Origin: Roseicyclus sediminis
GTDB taxonomy: Bacteria; Pseudomonadota; Alphaproteobacteria; Rhodobacterales; Rhodobacteraceae
Length of the DNA stretch: 64,000 bases
NCBI RefSeq assembly: GCF_025515305.1
Contig: NZ_JAOPHT010000012.1
Coordinates: 1 to 64,000, forward strand
Direction: 5' to 3'
Shown: positions 8,544 through 18,402 of the stretch, one piece after another
Layout: each line of letters opens with the position of its first letter
Numbering within the stretch: position 1 is the stretch's first letter
The notes under the pieces: model-generated
What the model was told of the DNA's origin: nothing
What the model saw: the letters and a program-made list of their open reading frames with translations, nothing else
Database searches by the model: none
Position numbers and translations under genes: made by a program

Positions 8544-8912
8544 ATGATCCAGATGCAGACCAATCTGGATGTTGCTGACAATTCCGGAGCCCGGAAAGTT
8601 CAGTGCATCAAGGTCCTGGGCGGTTCCAAACGCAAGTACGCCTCGGTCGGCGACATCATCGTGGTGTCGGTGAAAGAGGCCATTCCGCGTGGCCGCGTGA
8701 AGAAGGGCGACGTCCGCAAGGCCGTCGTCGTGCGCACCGCCAAGGAAGTGCGCCGCGAGGATGGCACCGCCATCCGCTTTGACCGCAACGCCGCCGTCAT
8801 CCTCAACAACAACAACGAGCCGGTCGGCACCCGTATCTTCGGGCCGGTGGTTCGCGAGCTGCGCGCGAAGAACTTCATGAAGATCATCTCGCTCGCGCCG
8901 GAGGTGCTGTGA
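8544..8912 (+). CDS. rplN: 50S ribosomal protein L14
   Basis: 122 residues, exactly the usual L14 length. L14 binds 23S rRNA at the subunit interface. [33 protein letters not shown] is diagnostic, as is the C-terminal [12 protein letters not shown]. The stop shares a base with the rplX start (TGATG). Confidence 0.97.
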   Translation: MIQMQTNLDVADNSGARKVQCIKVLGGSKRKYASVGDIIVVSVKEAIPRGRVKKGDVRKAVVVRTAKEVRREDGTAIRFDRNAAVILNNNNEPVGTRIFGPVVRELRAKNFMKIISLAPEVL

Positions 8913-9223
8913 TGGCTGCGAAACTCAAGAAGGGCGACCGCGTGGTCGTGCTGGCCGGCAAGGACAAGGGCAAGGAAGGCGAGATCTCTCGCGTGATGCC
9001 CAAGGACGGCAAGGCCATCGTCGACGGCGTGAACATCGCCATCCGCCACACCAAGCAGAGCGCCAGTTCCCAGGGCGGCCGCATCCCGCAAGCGATGCCG
9101 ATCGACCTGTCGAACCTCGCGCTGCTGGACAAGAACGGCAAACCCACCCGCGTCGGCTTCGAAGTGAAGGACGGCAAGAAGGTGCGCGTCGCCAAGACCA
9201 CGGGGGACGTGATCGATGCTTGA
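8912..9223 (+). CDS. rplX: 50S ribosomal protein L24
   Basis: 103 residues from ATG 8912. A GTG three bases earlier is in frame, but the ATG overlapping the rplN stop is the natural start. L24 initiates 50S assembly. The KOW motif [20 protein letters not shown] is at residues 5-25. It overlaps rplE by 8 bases. Confidence 0.96.
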   Translation: MAAKLKKGDRVVVLAGKDKGKEGEISRVMPKDGKAIVDGVNIAIRHTKQSASSQGGRIPQAMPIDLSNLALLDKNGKPTRVGFEVKDGKKVRVAKTTGDVIDA

Positions 9224-9776
9224 TACGGCAACCTATACCCCGCGGCTGAAGGCCCTCTATCGCGAGCAGATCAAGCCCGCGCTGAAAGAGGAATTCGGCT
9301 ACAAGAACGACATGCAGATCCCGCGGATGGAGAAGATCGTTCTCAACATCGGCTGCGGCGCCGAAAGCGTCCGGGACAGCAAGAAGGCGAAATCGGCCGT
9401 CGACGACCTGACGCTCATCGCCGGTCAGCAGGCCGTCGCGACGATCGCCAAGAAGTCGATCGCAGGTTTCCGCGTTCGTGAAGGCATGACGCTCGGCGCC
9501 AAGGTGACGCTGCGCGGCGACCGTATGTACGACTTCCTCGACCGTCTGATCACGGTCGCGATGCCCCGCATCCGCGACTTCCGCGGCGTGAAGCCCTCGT
9601 TCGACGGGCGCGGCAACTTCGCCATGGGCATCAAGGAGCACATCGTGTTCCCCGAGATCAACTTCGACAAGGTCGACGAGGTCTGGGGCATCGACGTCAT
9701 CATGGTCACCAATGCGGCCACCGACGCCGAGGCGAAGTCGCTTCTGAAGCACTTCAACATGCCCTTCAACGCCTGA
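9216..9776 (+). CDS. rplE: 50S ribosomal protein L5
   Basis: 186 residues. L5 binds 5S rRNA in the central protuberance and contacts P-site t[22 protein letters not shown], the [18 protein letters not shown] block and the C-terminal [15 protein letters not shown] are typical. Its start lies inside the rplX end (8-base overlap), so translation is coupled. Confidence 0.97.
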   Translation: MLDTATYTPRLKALYREQIKPALKEEFGYKNDMQIPRMEKIVLNIGCGAESVRDSKKAKSAVDDLTLIAGQQAVATIAKKSIAGFRVREGMTLGAKVTLRGDRMYDFLDRLITVAMPRIRDFRGVKPSFDGRGNFAMGIKEHIVFPEINFDKVDEVWGIDVIMVTNAATDAEAKSLLKHFNMPFNA

Positions 9777-9795
9777 CGCGAGAGGAGAGAGACAC

Positions 9796-10101
9796 ATGGC
9801 AAAAGTTTCCATGGTTCAACGCGAACTCAAGCGTCAGAAGCTGGTGGCACAATACGCCGCCAAGCGTGCCGCGCTGAAAGAGATCGCAAACGACGAATCG
9901 AAGCCGATGGAAGAGCGGTTCAAGGCACGCCTCAAGCTGGCGAAGCTGCCCCGCAACTCCTCGCCCTCCCGGCTCCACAACCGCTGCCAGCTGACGGGAC
10001 GCCCCAAAGCGTACTACCGCAAGCTGCGCATTTCCCGGATCAAGCTGCGTGACCTGGCCTCGAACGGCCAGATCCCCGGCATGGTCAAGTCGAGCTGGTA
10101 A
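9796..10101 (+). CDS. rpsN: 30S ribosomal protein S14
   Basis: 101 residues. It is the long, zinc-free type of S14 with no CXXC pairs; the single Cys is in [37 protein letters not shown]-type sequence ends the protein. An AGAGGAGAGAG ribosome site precedes ATG 9796. It is followed by rpsH after 12 bases. Confidence 0.97.
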   Translation: MAKVSMVQRELKRQKLVAQYAAKRAALKEIANDESKPMEERFKARLKLAKLPRNSSPSRLHNRCQLTGRPKAYYRKLRISRIKLRDLASNGQIPGMVKSSW

Positions 10102-10113
10102 GGAGATCGGACG

Positions 10114-10506
10114 ATGAATGATCCTATCGGCGATATGCTCACCCGCATCCGCAACTCACAGATGCGCGGCAAGTCCACCGTCATGACCCCGGCCTCCAAG
10201 CAGCGTGCGCGCGTCCTGGATGTCCTGGCCGAAGAGGGCTATATCCGCGGCTACGAAGCGACGACCGGCGAGAACGGCCACCCGGCCTTCGAGATCAGCC
10301 TGAAGTACTACGAGGGCACCCCGGTCATCCGCGAACTGAAGCGCGTCTCCAAGCCTGGCCGCCGGGTCTATCTCGGCGTCTCCGACATTCCGCAGGTCCG
10401 TCAGGGCCTGGGTGTTTCCATCGTCTCCACGTCCAAGGGCGTGATGACCGATGCGACCGCCCGCGCGCACAATGTCGGCGGCGAAGTGCTCTGCACCGTG
10501 TTCTGA
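10114..10506 (+). CDS. rpsH: 30S ribosomal protein S8
   Basis: 130 residues. S8 organises the central domain of 16S rRNA and in E. coli represses the spc operon. [20 protein letters not shown] at the start and [26 protein letters not shown] at the end identify it. Confidence 0.97.
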   Translation: MNDPIGDMLTRIRNSQMRGKSTVMTPASKQRARVLDVLAEEGYIRGYEATTGENGHPAFEISLKYYEGTPVIRELKRVSKPGRRVYLGVSDIPQVRQGLGVSIVSTSKGVMTDATARAHNVGGEVLCTVF

Positions 10507-10519
10507 GGAGGTCTGGCAA

Positions 10520-11053
10520 ATGTCTCGTATTGGGAAAAGACCGGTCGAGCTGCCGTCGGGGGTTTCTGCCTCCGTCTCCGGCCAGACCATCGAAGTGAAG
10601 GGCCCCAAGGGTGCCCGCACGTTCACCGCAACCGACGACGTCACGCTGAGCGTCTCGGACAACGCCGTGTCGGTCGAACCGCGCGGCAAGTCCAAGCGCG
10701 CGCGTCAGCAGTGGGGCATGTCCCGCACGATGGTGCAGAACCTCGTGACCGGCGTGACCGACGGCTTCAAGAAGGAGCTGGAGATCCAGGGCGTCGGCTA
10801 CCGCGCGCAGGCACAGGGCAACGTCCTGAAACTGTCGCTCGGCTACAGCCATGACGTGGATTTCGCGATCCCCGCCGGTGTCACCGTGACGACCCCGAAG
10901 AACACCGAGGTGATCGTCGAGGGCACCGATCAGCAGCTGGTCGGCCAGGTCGCGGCGAACATCCGCGAGTGGCGCGCGCCCGAGCCCTACAAGGGCAAGG
11001 GCATCCGCTACAAGGGCGAGTACATCTTCCGCAAGGAAGGCAAGAAGAAGTAA
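10520..11053 (+). CDS. rplF: 50S ribosomal protein L6
   Basis: 177 residues from ATG 10520, which sits 8 bases behind GAGGAGGT; an in-frame upstream start inside rpsH is not needed. L6 lies near the GTPase centre. [32 protein letters not shown] and the C-terminal [14 protein letters not shown] are diagnostic. Confidence 0.97.
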   Translation: MSRIGKRPVELPSGVSASVSGQTIEVKGPKGARTFTATDDVTLSVSDNAVSVEPRGKSKRARQQWGMSRTMVQNLVTGVTDGFKKELEIQGVGYRAQAQGNVLKLSLGYSHDVDFAIPAGVTVTTPKNTEVIVEGTDQQLVGQVAANIREWRAPEPYKGKGIRYKGEYIFRKEGKKK

Positions 11054-11064
11054 GGGCGACGCAA

Positions 11065-11424
11065 ATGGCACTGACGAAGAGAGATCTGTTCCAGAAGCGC
11101 CGCCTGCGCAACCGGAACAAACTGCGCGCGATGGCCGACGGACGTCCCCGTCTGTCCGTCCATCGCTCCAACAAGAACATCAGCGTCCAGCTGATCGACG
11201 ACGCCGAAGGGCGCACGCTGGCTTCGGCCTCGTCGCTGGAGACGTCGCTCGGCGTGGTCGGCAAGAACAACGTGGAGGCCGCCGCGAAGGTGGGCGCCGC
11301 GATTGCCGAGCGGGCGAAGAAGGCCGGGGTCGAGGAGTGCTACTTCGACCGGGGCGGCTTCCTGTTCCATGGCCGGGTGAAGGCGCTTGCCGACGCCGCG
11401 CGCGAGGGCGGGCTGAAGTTCTGA
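11065..11424 (+). CDS. rplR: 50S ribosomal protein L18
   Basis: 119 residues from ATG 11065 ([20 protein letters not shown]). L18 carries 5S rRNA to the 50S subunit with L5. [20 protein letters not shown] and the C-terminal [23 protein letters not shown] are typical. A 219-base gap with two strong hairpins separates it from rpsE. Confidence 0.97.
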   Translation: MALTKRDLFQKRRLRNRNKLRAMADGRPRLSVHRSNKNISVQLIDDAEGRTLASASSLETSLGVVGKNNVEAAAKVGAAIAERAKKAGVEECYFDRGGFLFHGRVKALADAAREGGLKF

Positions 11425-11429
11425 GTTCC

Positions 11430-11515
11430 GGGTGGGCGGATCGCCCACCCCATCACATCCGCCGGAGGCTTCGCCCCGTGCGGCCAAATCGCGACAGGCG
11501 GGCGATCTGCCCGCC
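11430..11515 (+). repeat. Two GC hairpins between rplR and rpsE
   Basis: A perfect 9-bp stem (11430-11438 with 11442-11450, 3-base loop) and a perfect 7-bp stem (11497-11503 with 11509-11515). Neither has a proper T-run, so attenuation or mRNA protection is as likely as termination. The rest of the gap to 11643 shows no clear feature. Confidence 0.5.
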
Positions 11516-11643
11516 TTCCGCGGCACGAAAGGCGCAGGCGGGTCTGCTCGCCTCGATGATCCGGGGGCCTCTTGTCTGGGGCGCCCACCGGGATCGGACA
11601 AACCGGCGCTTCGCGGCGCCACCGACAAGAAGGATGCCATCAC

Positions 11644-12228
11644 ATGGCAGAACGTGAACAAAGAGGCCGGGGCCGCCGCCGCGAAGAGCGCGAGGAAACC
11701 CCGGAATTCGCCGACCGCCTGGTTGCGATCAACCGCGTCTCGAAGACCGTAAAGGGCGGCAAGCGCTTCGGCTTCGCGGCTCTCGTCGTCGTCGGCGATC
11801 AGCGTGGCCGCGTCGGCTTTGGCAAGGGCAAGGCGAAAGAAGTGCCCGAGGCGATCCGCAAGGCGACCGAACAGGCGAAGCGGAATCTGATCCGCGTGCC
11901 GCTCAAGGAAGGCCGCACGCTGCACCACGACATGGAAGGCCATCATGGTGCCGGCCGCGTCGTGATGCGCACCGCCCCGGAAGGTACCGGGATCATCGCG
12001 GGCGGCCCGATGCGCGCCGTTTTCGAGATGCTGGGCATCAAGGACGTGGTTGCGAAGTCGACCGGTTCGCAAAACCCCTACAACATGATCCGCGCCACCC
12101 TCGACGGCCTCGGCAAGGAGACCTCGCCCCGCCAGGTCGCCGCCCGCCGTGGCAAGAAGGTGGCCGACATCCTGCCCAAGCGCGACGAGGCCCCGGCCGA
12201 GTCGAGCCAGGTTGCAGAGGAGGCCTGA
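11644..12228 (+). CDS. rpsE: 30S ribosomal protein S5
   Basis: 194 residues from ATG 11644 ([17 protein letters not shown]). S5 is at the decoding site and mRNA entry. [27 protein letters not shown] and [18 protein letters not shown] are diagnostic. The Arg/Glu-rich first 20 residues and the Glu/Ala-rich end make it a little longer than the E. coli protein (about 167). An AAGGA lies about 10 bases before the start. rpmD follows after 5 bases. Confidence 0.97.
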   Translation: MAEREQRGRGRRREEREETPEFADRLVAINRVSKTVKGGKRFGFAALVVVGDQRGRVGFGKGKAKEVPEAIRKATEQAKRNLIRVPLKEGRTLHHDMEGHHGAGRVVMRTAPEGTGIIAGGPMRAVFEMLGIKDVVAKSTGSQNPYNMIRATLDGLGKETSPRQVAARRGKKVADILPKRDEAPAESSQVAEEA

Positions 12229-12233
12229 GACAC

Positions 12234-12422
12234 ATGGCAAAGACCATCGTCGTCAAGCAGATCGGCTCGCCGATCCGCCGCCCCGCCGACCAGCGTGCCA
12301 CGCTGATCGGCCTGGGCCTGAACAAGATGCACAAGACCCGCGAGCTGGAGGACACCCCCTCGGTCCGTGGCATGGTCGCGAAGATCCCGCATCTCGTGGA
12401 AATCGTCGAAGAGCGCGGCTGA
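12234..12422 (+). CDS. rpmD: 50S ribosomal protein L30
   Basis: 62 residues, normal length. [48 protein letters not shown]-type sequence is the complete L30 fold. Its ribosome site GGAGG lies in the end of rpsE. A good intrinsic terminator follows, so it closes this transcription unit. Confidence 0.97.
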   Translation: MAKTIVVKQIGSPIRRPADQRATLIGLGLNKMHKTRELEDTPSVRGMVAKIPHLVEIVEERG

Positions 12423-12452
12423 GACCGCATCCTCGAAAGCGAACGAAACCGA

Positions 12453-12485
12453 TGCTCCGGCCGAAAGGCCGGGGCATTTTCGTTT
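12453..12485 (+). terminator. Intrinsic terminator after rpmD
   Basis: 10-bp stem with one G-U pair (12453-12462 with 12467-12476), GAAA loop, followed by TTTTCGTTT. The stable GNRA-type loop and the T-run make this a credible terminator between rpmD and rplO. Confidence 0.8.
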
Positions 12486-12560
12486 CGGCAACTCAGGGAC
12501 GCTCCGCGCCGGTTCCGCCGTGCTCCCCGGGGGGGGGCGGACGGCGCTTGCGGACGGGAC

Positions 12561-12589
12561 TTGATCCTGCCACGCGCGGCGTCTATACG
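12561..12589 (+). promoter_or_regulatory. Candidate promoter ahead of rplO
   Basis: TTGATC (12561-12566), 17-base spacer, TATACG (12584-12589). It lies between the rpmD terminator and rplO and shares the -10 TATACGCCC with the rpmC promoter. It would restart transcription of rplO-secY-adk. Confidence 0.6.
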
Positions 12590-12685
12590 CCCGCGGTGGC
12601 CCGAAGGGGCCCATGATCCGAAAATCAAGAAATGCCGCGTCTGCCCATATCGCTTCGGGGGCAGTTCCGGCCAAGGAGAAGCGAC

Positions 12686-13159
12686 ATGAAACTGAACGAA
12701 CTGCGCGACAATCCCGGCGCGACCAAGAAATCCAAGCGGATCGGCCGTGGCCCGGGCTCGGGCAAGGGCAAGATGGGCGGACGTGGCATCAAGGGCCAGA
12801 AGTCCCGCTCGGGTGTGGCCATCAGCGCCTACGAAGGCGGCCAGATGCCCCTCTACCAGCGTCTTCCCAAGCGCGGCTTCAACAAGCCGAACCGCAAGGC
12901 ATTCGCCGTGGTGAACCTGGGCCTTATCGAGAAATTCGTCGAAGCCGGCAAGCTGGACGCGAAGGCAGAGATCACCGAGGACGCGCTCGTGACCTCCGGT
13001 CTCGTGCGGCGCAAGCTCGACGGTATCCGCGTGCTGGCCAAGGGCGACGTGACCTCCAAGCTCAACATTTCCGTGACCGGCGCCTCGAAGGCGGCCGTCG
13101 CGGCGGTGGAAAAGGCCGGTGGCTCGCTCAAGACGGCACAGCCGGCTGCGGCGGAATAA
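12686..13159 (+). CDS. rplO: 50S ribosomal protein L15
   Basis: 157 residues from ATG 12686, 7 bases behind [35 protein letters not shown] is the typical start, with the Gly-rich loop that penetrates the 50S subunit. The C-terminus is Ala-rich. A 130-base gap with a small hairpin and a possible promoter follows before secY. Confidence 0.97.
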   Translation: MKLNELRDNPGATKKSKRIGRGPGSGKGKMGGRGIKGQKSRSGVAISAYEGGQMPLYQRLPKRGFNKPNRKAFAVVNLGLIEKFVEAGKLDAKAEITEDALVTSGLVRRKLDGIRVLAKGDVTSKLNISVTGASKAAVAAVEKAGGSLKTAQPAAAE

Positions 13160-13189
13160 CCCTTTCGGGCCTTTCATGGCCCGGGAAGG

Positions 13190-13218
13190 TTGTGGGCGGC
13201 GTTCTCGCAGCCTAAATC
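13190..13218 (+). promoter_or_regulatory. Weak candidate promoter ahead of secY
   Basis: TTGTGG (13190-13195), 17-base spacer, TAAATC (13213-13218). A 6-bp hairpin lies just upstream (13166-13171 with 13178-13183). The match is weaker than at rpmC or rplO. Confidence 0.35.
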
Positions 13219-13289
13219 ACACCTGACCAATTTCGCGCCGCGGGACCCGTTTCTCGGTCTTGCGGCGCGCCGTTCATGAGAGAGGCGGC

Positions 13290-14657
13290 ATGGCATCAGC
13301 AGCGGAGCAAATGGCCGCGAACATGAGCTGGCGGGCCTTTGGCAAGGCCACCGAACTACGTCAGCGCATCTGGTTCACGCTTGGCCTTCTGATCATTTAC
13401 CGGATCGGGACCTATATCCCGGTGCCCGGTATCGACGGCGTCGAACTCCGTGCCTTCTTCGATCAGGCGGCGGCGGGTCTCGGCGGTGTCCTGAACATGT
13501 TCACCGGCGGCGCTCTCTCCCGGATGGGGGTCTTCGCGCTGGGGATCATGCCCTACATCTCTGCCTCGATCATCGTGCAGCTCATGGCGGCCATGGTGCC
13601 GTCCATGGAAGCACTGAAGAAAGAGGGTGAGGCCGGGCGCAAGAAGCTCAACCAGTACACGCGCTACGGCACCGTGGCGCTGGCGACCGCACAGGCCTAC
13701 GGGCTTGCCGTCAGCATGGAGTCGGGCGGTCTCGTCACCGATCCGGGCTGGTTCTTCCGCGCCGCCTGCGTCATCACGCTGGTCGGCGGCACGATGTTCC
13801 TGATGTGGCTGGGCGAGCAGATCACCCAGCGCGGCATCGGCAACGGCATCTCGCTCATCATCTTCGTCGGCATCATCGCGGAAATTCCTGCGGCGCTTGC
13901 GCAGTTCTTCGAGAGCGGCCGGTCCGGCGCGCTGTCGACGCCCGCCATTCTGGGCGTGATCGCGATGCTGGCCGCGACCCTGTTCTTCGTGGTGTTCATG
14001 GAGCGAAGCCTCCGGAAGATCCACATCCAGTACCCGCGCCGGCAGGTGGGGATGAAGGTCTATGACGGCGGGTCGAGCCACCTGCCCGTCAAGGTGAACC
14101 CCGCGGGTGTCATCCCCGCGATCTTCGCTTCCTCGCTCCTGCTGCTGCCCACGACGCTGACGACCTTCGGCGGCGGTCAGGCGAGCGGACCCGTGATGGG
14201 ATGGATCCTCGCGAACTTCGGCCCGGGACAGCCGCTCTACCTGCTGTTCTTCGCGTCGATGATCGTCTTCTTCACGTATTTCTACACCCTCAACGTGTCG
14301 TTCAAGACCGATGACGTGGCGGACAACCTGAAGAGCCAGAACGGCTTCATTCCGGGCATCCGGCCGGGCAAGCGGACGTCCGAATACCTCGAATACGTGG
14401 TGAACCGGATCCTCGTCCTCGGCTCGGCCTACCTCGCCTTCGTCTGCCTTATGCCCGAGATGGTGCGCACCCAGCTTGCCATCACGGCCTATTTCGGCGG
14501 AACGTCGATCCTGATCATCGTGTCGGTCGGCATGGACACGGTTCAGCAGATCCAGTCTCATCTGCTGGCGCATCAGTACGAGGGACTGCTGGAAAAAAGC
14601 CAGCTCCGGGGGAGGAAAGGCGGTGCAAAGCCGCGGAAAGGGCCAGCTCGGCGATGA
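13290..14657 (+). CDS. secY: Preprotein translocase subunit SecY
   Basis: 455 residues from ATG 13290 ([20 protein letters not shown]), behind GAGAGGCGG. SecY is the protein-conducting channel of the inner membrane. Ten hydrophobic segments are visible. [12 protein letters not shown] starts the plug region, and [27 protein letters not shown] is the conserved centre. The C-terminal tail is basic ([16 protein letters not shown]). Its stop overlaps the adk start by 4 bases. Confidence 0.97.
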   Translation: MASAAEQMAANMSWRAFGKATELRQRIWFTLGLLIIYRIGTYIPVPGIDGVELRAFFDQAAAGLGGVLNMFTGGALSRMGVFALGIMPYISASIIVQLMAAMVPSMEALKKEGEAGRKKLNQYTRYGTVALATAQAYGLAVSMESGGLVTDPGWFFRAACVITLVGGTMFLMWLGEQITQRGIGNGISLIIFVGIIAEIPAALAQFFESGRSGALSTPAILGVIAMLAATLFFVVFMERSLRKIHIQYPRRQVGMKVYDGGSSHLPVKVNPAGVIPAIFASSLLLLPTTLTTFGGGQASGPVMGWILANFGPGQPLYLLFFASMIVFFTYFYTLNVSFKTDDVADNLKSQNGFIPGIRPGKRTSEYLEYVVNRILVLGSAYLAFVCLMPEMVRTQLAITAYFGGTSILIIVSVGMDTVQQIQSHLLAHQYEGLLEKSQLRGRKGGAKPRKGPARR

Positions 14658-15295
14658 ATATCATACTACTGGGCCCGCCCGGCGCGGGTAAGGGAACCCA
14701 GGCGCGCCGTCTCGTGGAGGAACGAGGCATGGTGCAACTCTCGACCGGCGACATGCTGCGAGAGGCGAAGGACAGCGGAACCGAGATGGGCAAGCGCGTC
14801 GCCGAGGTCATGGCACGTGGCGAGCTTGTCACCGACGAGATCGTCATCGGCCTGATCCGCGAGAAGCTGGAAGGCGAAAACGGCGGCGGCTTCATCTTCG
14901 ACGGGTTTCCCCGGACGCTGGCCCAGGCCGACGCGCTCGGCTCGCTTCTGGCCGAGGAGGGGCAGACCCTCGAGGCCGTCATCGAGATGCAGGTGGACGA
15001 CGCCGCACTTGTAAGCCGGATCACCGCTCGGTCGACCTGTGGCAGCTGCGGCGAAGTCTACAACGACGTCACCAAGCCGATCCCGGCCGACGGCAAGTGC
15101 TCCAACTGCGGCGGGACCGAGTTCAAGCGCCGCGCCGACGACAACGAGGAAAGCCTCAGGCAGCGCCTCATGGAATACTACAAGAAGACCTCGCCGCTCA
15201 TCGGCTACTACTATGCGAAGGGTCTTCTGAAGGGCGTTGACGGGCTTGGCGAGATCGACGAGGTCGCGGGCCAGATCGCGGCGATCATCGACTGA
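14654..15295 (+). CDS. adk: Adenylate kinase with a zinc-finger LID
   Basis: 213 residues. It interconverts ATP + AMP with 2 ADP in the cytoplasm. The P-loop [10 protein letters not shown] is at 7-16 and [12 protein letters not shown] is the AMP site. The LID carries four cysteines as CGSC...CSNC (about 129-150), which would bind zinc as in Gram-positive and some alphaproteobacterial enzymes. It overlaps secY by 4 bases, the normal spc-operon linkage. Confidence 0.97.
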   Translation: MNIILLGPPGAGKGTQARRLVEERGMVQLSTGDMLREAKDSGTEMGKRVAEVMARGELVTDEIVIGLIREKLEGENGGGFIFDGFPRTLAQADALGSLLAEEGQTLEAVIEMQVDDAALVSRITARSTCGSCGEVYNDVTKPIPADGKCSNCGGTEFKRRADDNEESLRQRLMEYYKKTSPLIGYYYAKGLLKGVDGLGEIDEVAGQIAAIID

Positions 15296-15339
15296 TCGAA
15301 AGCCCGGTGAAAAAGGCTTGACAGGGCGCGCCCGTGCCC

Positions 15340-15368
15340 TTGACGCCCTTTCCAAAACGACCTATGTC
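15340..15368 (+). promoter_or_regulatory. Candidate promoter of the alpha operon (rpsM)
   Basis: TTGACG (15340-15345), 17-base spacer, TATGTC (15363-15368), 154 bases ahead of rpsM. The leader contains a small hairpin CCTGA/TCAGG at 15425-15436. Confidence 0.55.
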
Positions 15369-15521
15369 GCGGCTTCCCTCCGGGAAACCCAGATCGCGCG
15401 CGGATTCGCGTCCGCCGCAATCCACCTGAAATCAGGGTCCAGCCGCATGGACGGCTAGGTCCCTTTCGTTGTGAAAAAAGGGCCTGGCATTACGGGCTCG
15501 CAACCTGAAGGAAGACACTCC

Positions 15522-15890
15522 TTGGCACGTATCGCAGGGGTCAACATCCCCACTTCCAAGCGCGTTCCGATCGCGCTGACCTACATTACCGGCATCGGGC
15601 AGGCCTCGGCCCGCGAGATCTGCGATTCGGTCGGCATCGACCATGCGCGGCGCGTGAACGAGCTCAGCGATGCCGAGGTGCTGCAGATCCGCGAGCACAT
15701 CGACGCCAACTACACCGTCGAGGGTGACCTGCGCCGCGAGACGCAGATGAACATCAAGCGGCTCATGGACCTTGGTTGCTATCGCGGGCTTCGTCACCGC
15801 CGCAACCTGCCGGTCCGCGGCCAGCGCACGCATACCAATGCGCGCACCCGCAAGGGCCCGGCAAAGCCGATCGCCGGCAAGAAGAAATAA
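15522..15890 (+). CDS. rpsM: 30S ribosomal protein S13 with a TTG start
   Basis: 122 residues when started at TTG 15522, giving [19 protein letters not shown], exactly the S13 N-terminus. AAGGAAG lies 7 bases before. The upstream in-frame GTG at 15471 would add 17 residues that S13 does not have. S13 sits in the 30S head and contacts P-site t[32 protein letters not shown] is diagnostic. rpsK follows after 15 bases. Confidence 0.96.
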   Translation: MARIAGVNIPTSKRVPIALTYITGIGQASAREICDSVGIDHARRVNELSDAEVLQIREHIDANYTVEGDLRRETQMNIKRLMDLGCYRGLRHRRNLPVRGQRTHTNARTRKGPAKPIAGKKK

Positions 15891-15905
15891 GGGAGGAACA
15901 GGTCC

Positions 15906-16295
15906 ATGGCACGCGATCGTCGTCCCGCCAAGCGCAAGGTTTCCAAGAACATCGCCGCAGGCGTTGCTCATGTGAACTCCTCGTTCAACAACACCAAGAT
16001 CCTCATCTCCGACGTGCAGGGCAACGCGATCTCGTGGTCGTCCGCCGGCACGATGGGCTTCAAGGGTTCGCGCAAGTCGACCCCCTATGCCGCGCAGATG
16101 GCCGCTGAAGATGCGGGCCGGAAGGCGCAGGAGCATGGTGTGAAGACCATCGAGGTCGAGGTTCAGGGCCCCGGTTCGGGTCGCGAGTCCGCGCTGCGCG
16201 CGCTGGCCGCCTGCGGCTTCACCATCACGTCGATCCGCGACGTGACGCCCATCGCGCACAACGGCTGCCGTCCGCCCAAGCGCCGCCGCGTCTGA
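15906..16295 (+). CDS. rpsK: 30S ribosomal protein S11
   Basis: 129 residues, normal length. S11 lies on the 30S platform near the Shine-Dalgarno helix. [19 protein letters not shown], the GRESALRAL block and the C-terminal [18 protein letters not shown] are diagnostic. A hairpin separates it from rpoA. Confidence 0.97.
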   Translation: MARDRRPAKRKVSKNIAAGVAHVNSSFNNTKILISDVQGNAISWSSAGTMGFKGSRKSTPYAAQMAAEDAGRKAQEHGVKTIEVEVQGPGSGRESALRALAACGFTITSIRDVTPIAHNGCRPPKRRRV

Positions 16296-16311
16296 GGCAC
16301 CGGTATCAACG

Positions 16312-16356
16312 GGCGGGCTGCGCGGTTTCTGCGCGGCCCGCCGACGTCATTTTATC
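16312..16356 (+). terminator. Hairpin between rpsK and rpoA
   Basis: 12-bp stem with one G-U pair (16312-16323 with 16331-16342), 7-base loop, then GACGTCATTTTAT. The T-run is short and offset, so partial termination (attenuation) is more likely than a full stop. Confidence 0.5.
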
Positions 16357-16406
16357 CTCGGGCGTGTCAGGGACGGATCCCCCCGGCACATGAATGGAGG
16401 CGACGC

Positions 16407-17423
16407 ATGATCCACAAAAACTGGCAAGAGCTGATCAAACCCGCACAGCTGGTGGTCAGCCCTGGCAACGATCCGTCGCGCAAGGCGACCGTCGTGGCAG
16501 AACCGCTGGAGCGCGGCTTCGGCCTTACGCTCGGCAACGCCCTTCGCCGTGTGCTGATGAGCTCGCTTCAGGGCGCGGCCATCACGTCGGTACAGATCGA
16601 CGGCGTCCTGCACGAGTTCTCGTCGGTGGCGGGCGTCCGTGAGGACGTGACCGACATCGTCCTGAACCTCAAGGGTGTCGCGCTGCGGATGGAGACGGAG
16701 GGCCCGAAGCGCCTGTCGATCTCGGCGCGCGGCCCCAAGGTCGTGACCGCGGGCGACATCTCGGAAAGCGCGGGCATCGAGATTCTGAACAAGGATCACG
16801 TGATCTGCCACCTTGACGATGGCGCCGACCTGTACATCGAGCTGACTGTCTCGACGGGCAAGGGCTATGTCTCGGCCGACAAGAACCGGCCCGAGGATGC
16901 ACCGATCGGCCTCATCCCGATCGACGCGATCTACTCGCCGGTGCGCAAGGTCTCCTACGACGTGCAGCCGACCCGCGAGGGGCAGGTGCTCGACTACGAC
17001 AAGCTGACGCTGAAGCTCGAGACCGACGGATCGGTCACGCCGGATGATGCCGTGGCCTATGCCGCGCGCATCCTGCAGGACCAGCTTTCGATCTTCGTCA
17101 ACTTCGACGAGCCGGAATCGGCCAGCCGTTCGGATGACGAGGACGATCTGGAGTTCAACCCGCTCCTCCTCAAGAAGGTGGACGAGCTGGAACTGTCGGT
17201 GCGTTCGGCCAACTGCCTGAAGAACGACAACATCGTCTACATCGGCGACCTGATCCAAAAGACCGAGGCCGAGATGCTCCGGACCCCGAACTTCGGCCGC
17301 AAGTCGCTGAATGAGATCAAGGAAGTGCTTTCGGGCATGGGCCTGCATCTCGGGATGGATATCGTCGACTGGCCGCCGGACAACATCGAGGAACTGGCCA
17401 AGAAATACGAAGACAACTTCTGA
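16407..17423 (+). CDS. rpoA: RNA polymerase alpha subunit
   Basis: 338 residues. The N-terminal domain (about 1-235) dimerises and nucleates RNA polymerase assembly: [22 protein letters not shown] is the signature. The acidic linker [21 protein letters not shown] leads to the C-terminal domain, whose helix-hairpin-helix [20 protein letters not shown] and [16 protein letters not shown] contact promoter DNA and activators. It lies between rpsK and rplQ, with a short GC hairpin (17431-17446) behind it. Confidence 0.97.
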   Translation: MIHKNWQELIKPAQLVVSPGNDPSRKATVVAEPLERGFGLTLGNALRRVLMSSLQGAAITSVQIDGVLHEFSSVAGVREDVTDIVLNLKGVALRMETEGPKRLSISARGPKVVTAGDISESAGIEILNKDHVICHLDDGADLYIELTVSTGKGYVSADKNRPEDAPIGLIPIDAIYSPVRKVSYDVQPTREGQVLDYDKLTLKLETDGSVTPDDAVAYAARILQDQLSIFVNFDEPESASRSDDEDDLEFNPLLLKKVDELELSVRSANCLKNDNIVYIGDLIQKTEAEMLRTPNFGRKSLNEIKEVLSGMGLHLGMDIVDWPPDNIEELAKKYEDNF

Positions 17424-17537
17424 TGGGGCGGGGGGCCTCGGCCCCCTTACCCGACCCCGGGCAATAGCGCCCCAATAGGTGAGAGGTCTGCACGCACGGA
17501 CCTCCGGACAAAGCAAAATGTGAATGGAGATTGACCC

Positions 17538-17963
17538 ATGCGTCACGCCCGCGGATACCGCCGCCTGAACCGGACTGCCGAACATCGCAAGGCGATGTTC
17601 TCCAACATGGCCGGCTCGCTCATCGAACACGAACAGATCAAGACGACCCTGCCCAAGGCCAAGGAATTGCGCCCGGTCGTCGAGAAGCTCATCACGCTCG
17701 CCAAGCGCGGCGACCTGCATGCCCGCCGCCAGGCCGCGGCGCAGCTCAAGCAGGACGCCCATGTCGCCAAGCTCTTCGAGGTGCTCGGCCCCCGCTATGC
17801 CGAACGCCAGGGCGGCTATGTCCGCGTCCTGAAGGCCGGCTTCCGCTATGGTGACATGGCGCCGATGGCGATCATCGAATTCGTCGATCGCGACCCCGAG
17901 GCAAAAGGTGCCGCAGATCGCGCCCGCGTCGAAGCCGAGGCGGATTTCGCCGAAGAGGATTGA
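17538..17963 (+). CDS. rplQ: 50S ribosomal protein L17
   Basis: 141 residues. [46 protein letters not shown] is the standard L17 start. The C-terminal 20 residues are acidic. GGAGA precedes the start. It is the last gene of the alpha operon and is followed by the strongest terminator of the region. Confidence 0.97.
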   Translation: MRHARGYRRLNRTAEHRKAMFSNMAGSLIEHEQIKTTLPKAKELRPVVEKLITLAKRGDLHARRQAAAQLKQDAHVAKLFEVLGPRYAERQGGYVRVLKAGFRYGDMAPMAIIEFVDRDPEAKGAADRARVEAEADFAEED

Positions 17964-18007
17964 GCCGCGACGGATCAGGCCGCGCCTGGCGTCACAGCCC
18001 TTGAATT

Positions 18008-18049
18008 CGAAGTATCCCCGGCCTCGCGGCCGGGGATACTTCGTTTCGG
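18008..18049 (+). terminator. Strong terminator after rplQ
   Basis: Perfect 16-bp stem (18008-18023 with 18028-18043), loop TCGC, then TTTCGG. It ends the ribosomal protein super-operon. It faces the 3' end of the small minus-strand gene and may serve both strands. Confidence 0.85.
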
Positions 18050-18058
18050 GGGTTCAGT

Positions 18059-18256
18059 TTAGCGCGCGCCTTGCGCCACGGCCGGGAGCCGGGACAGGTC
18101 CACGGGAAACAAGTCCTTTTCCCCACCACTGATCCGGCGCAGCATGTCGTCCGCCGAGACCGGCGACTGCCCCAGGAACTCCAGGATATCCTTGCGCTCC
18201 CTCGCCGACAGACGCATGAGACGCGCAAAAAGATCGCCATCGATCCTTTTGGTCAT
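18059..18256 (-). CDS. Small protein of unknown function next to luxR
   Basis: 65 residues from ATG 18256, preceded on the minus strand by GGTGAG; an in-frame GTG at 18292 would add 12 residues. I do not recognise the family. It is a soluble, charged, probably helical protein (LFARLMRLSARERKDILEFLGQSP) with no Cys and no membrane segment. It is divergent from luxR across a 146-base region that contains direct repeats, which suggests a regulatory link, for example as a quorum-sensing target or modulator. Confidence 0.55.
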   Translation of the reverse strand: MTKRIDGDLFARLMRLSARERKDILEFLGQSPVSADDMLRRISGGEKDLFPVDLSRLPAVAQGAR

Positions 18257-18402
18257 GTTCTCACCATCACTAGTCGAATGTTGTGAAGACACCGGTTGAC
18301 CGGCGCGCTGGCAACTAGTCTAAATGGGCATGTCCTTTTGGATATGTCCTTTTGGGTAGGTCTTGCGGGGCTTCTTGTGCGCAACGGACACGCGGTAGGT
18401 TG
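18257..18402. promoter_or_regulatory. Divergent control region between the small gene and luxR
   Basis: Contains a perfect 12-base direct repeat ATGTCCTTTTGG at 18330-18341 and 18344-18355 (period 14), two copies of ACTAGTC at 18269-18275 and 18314-18320, and a possible -35 TTGACC at 18296-18301. No clear classical lux box is seen. The repeats are the best candidates for operator sites. Confidence 0.45.
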
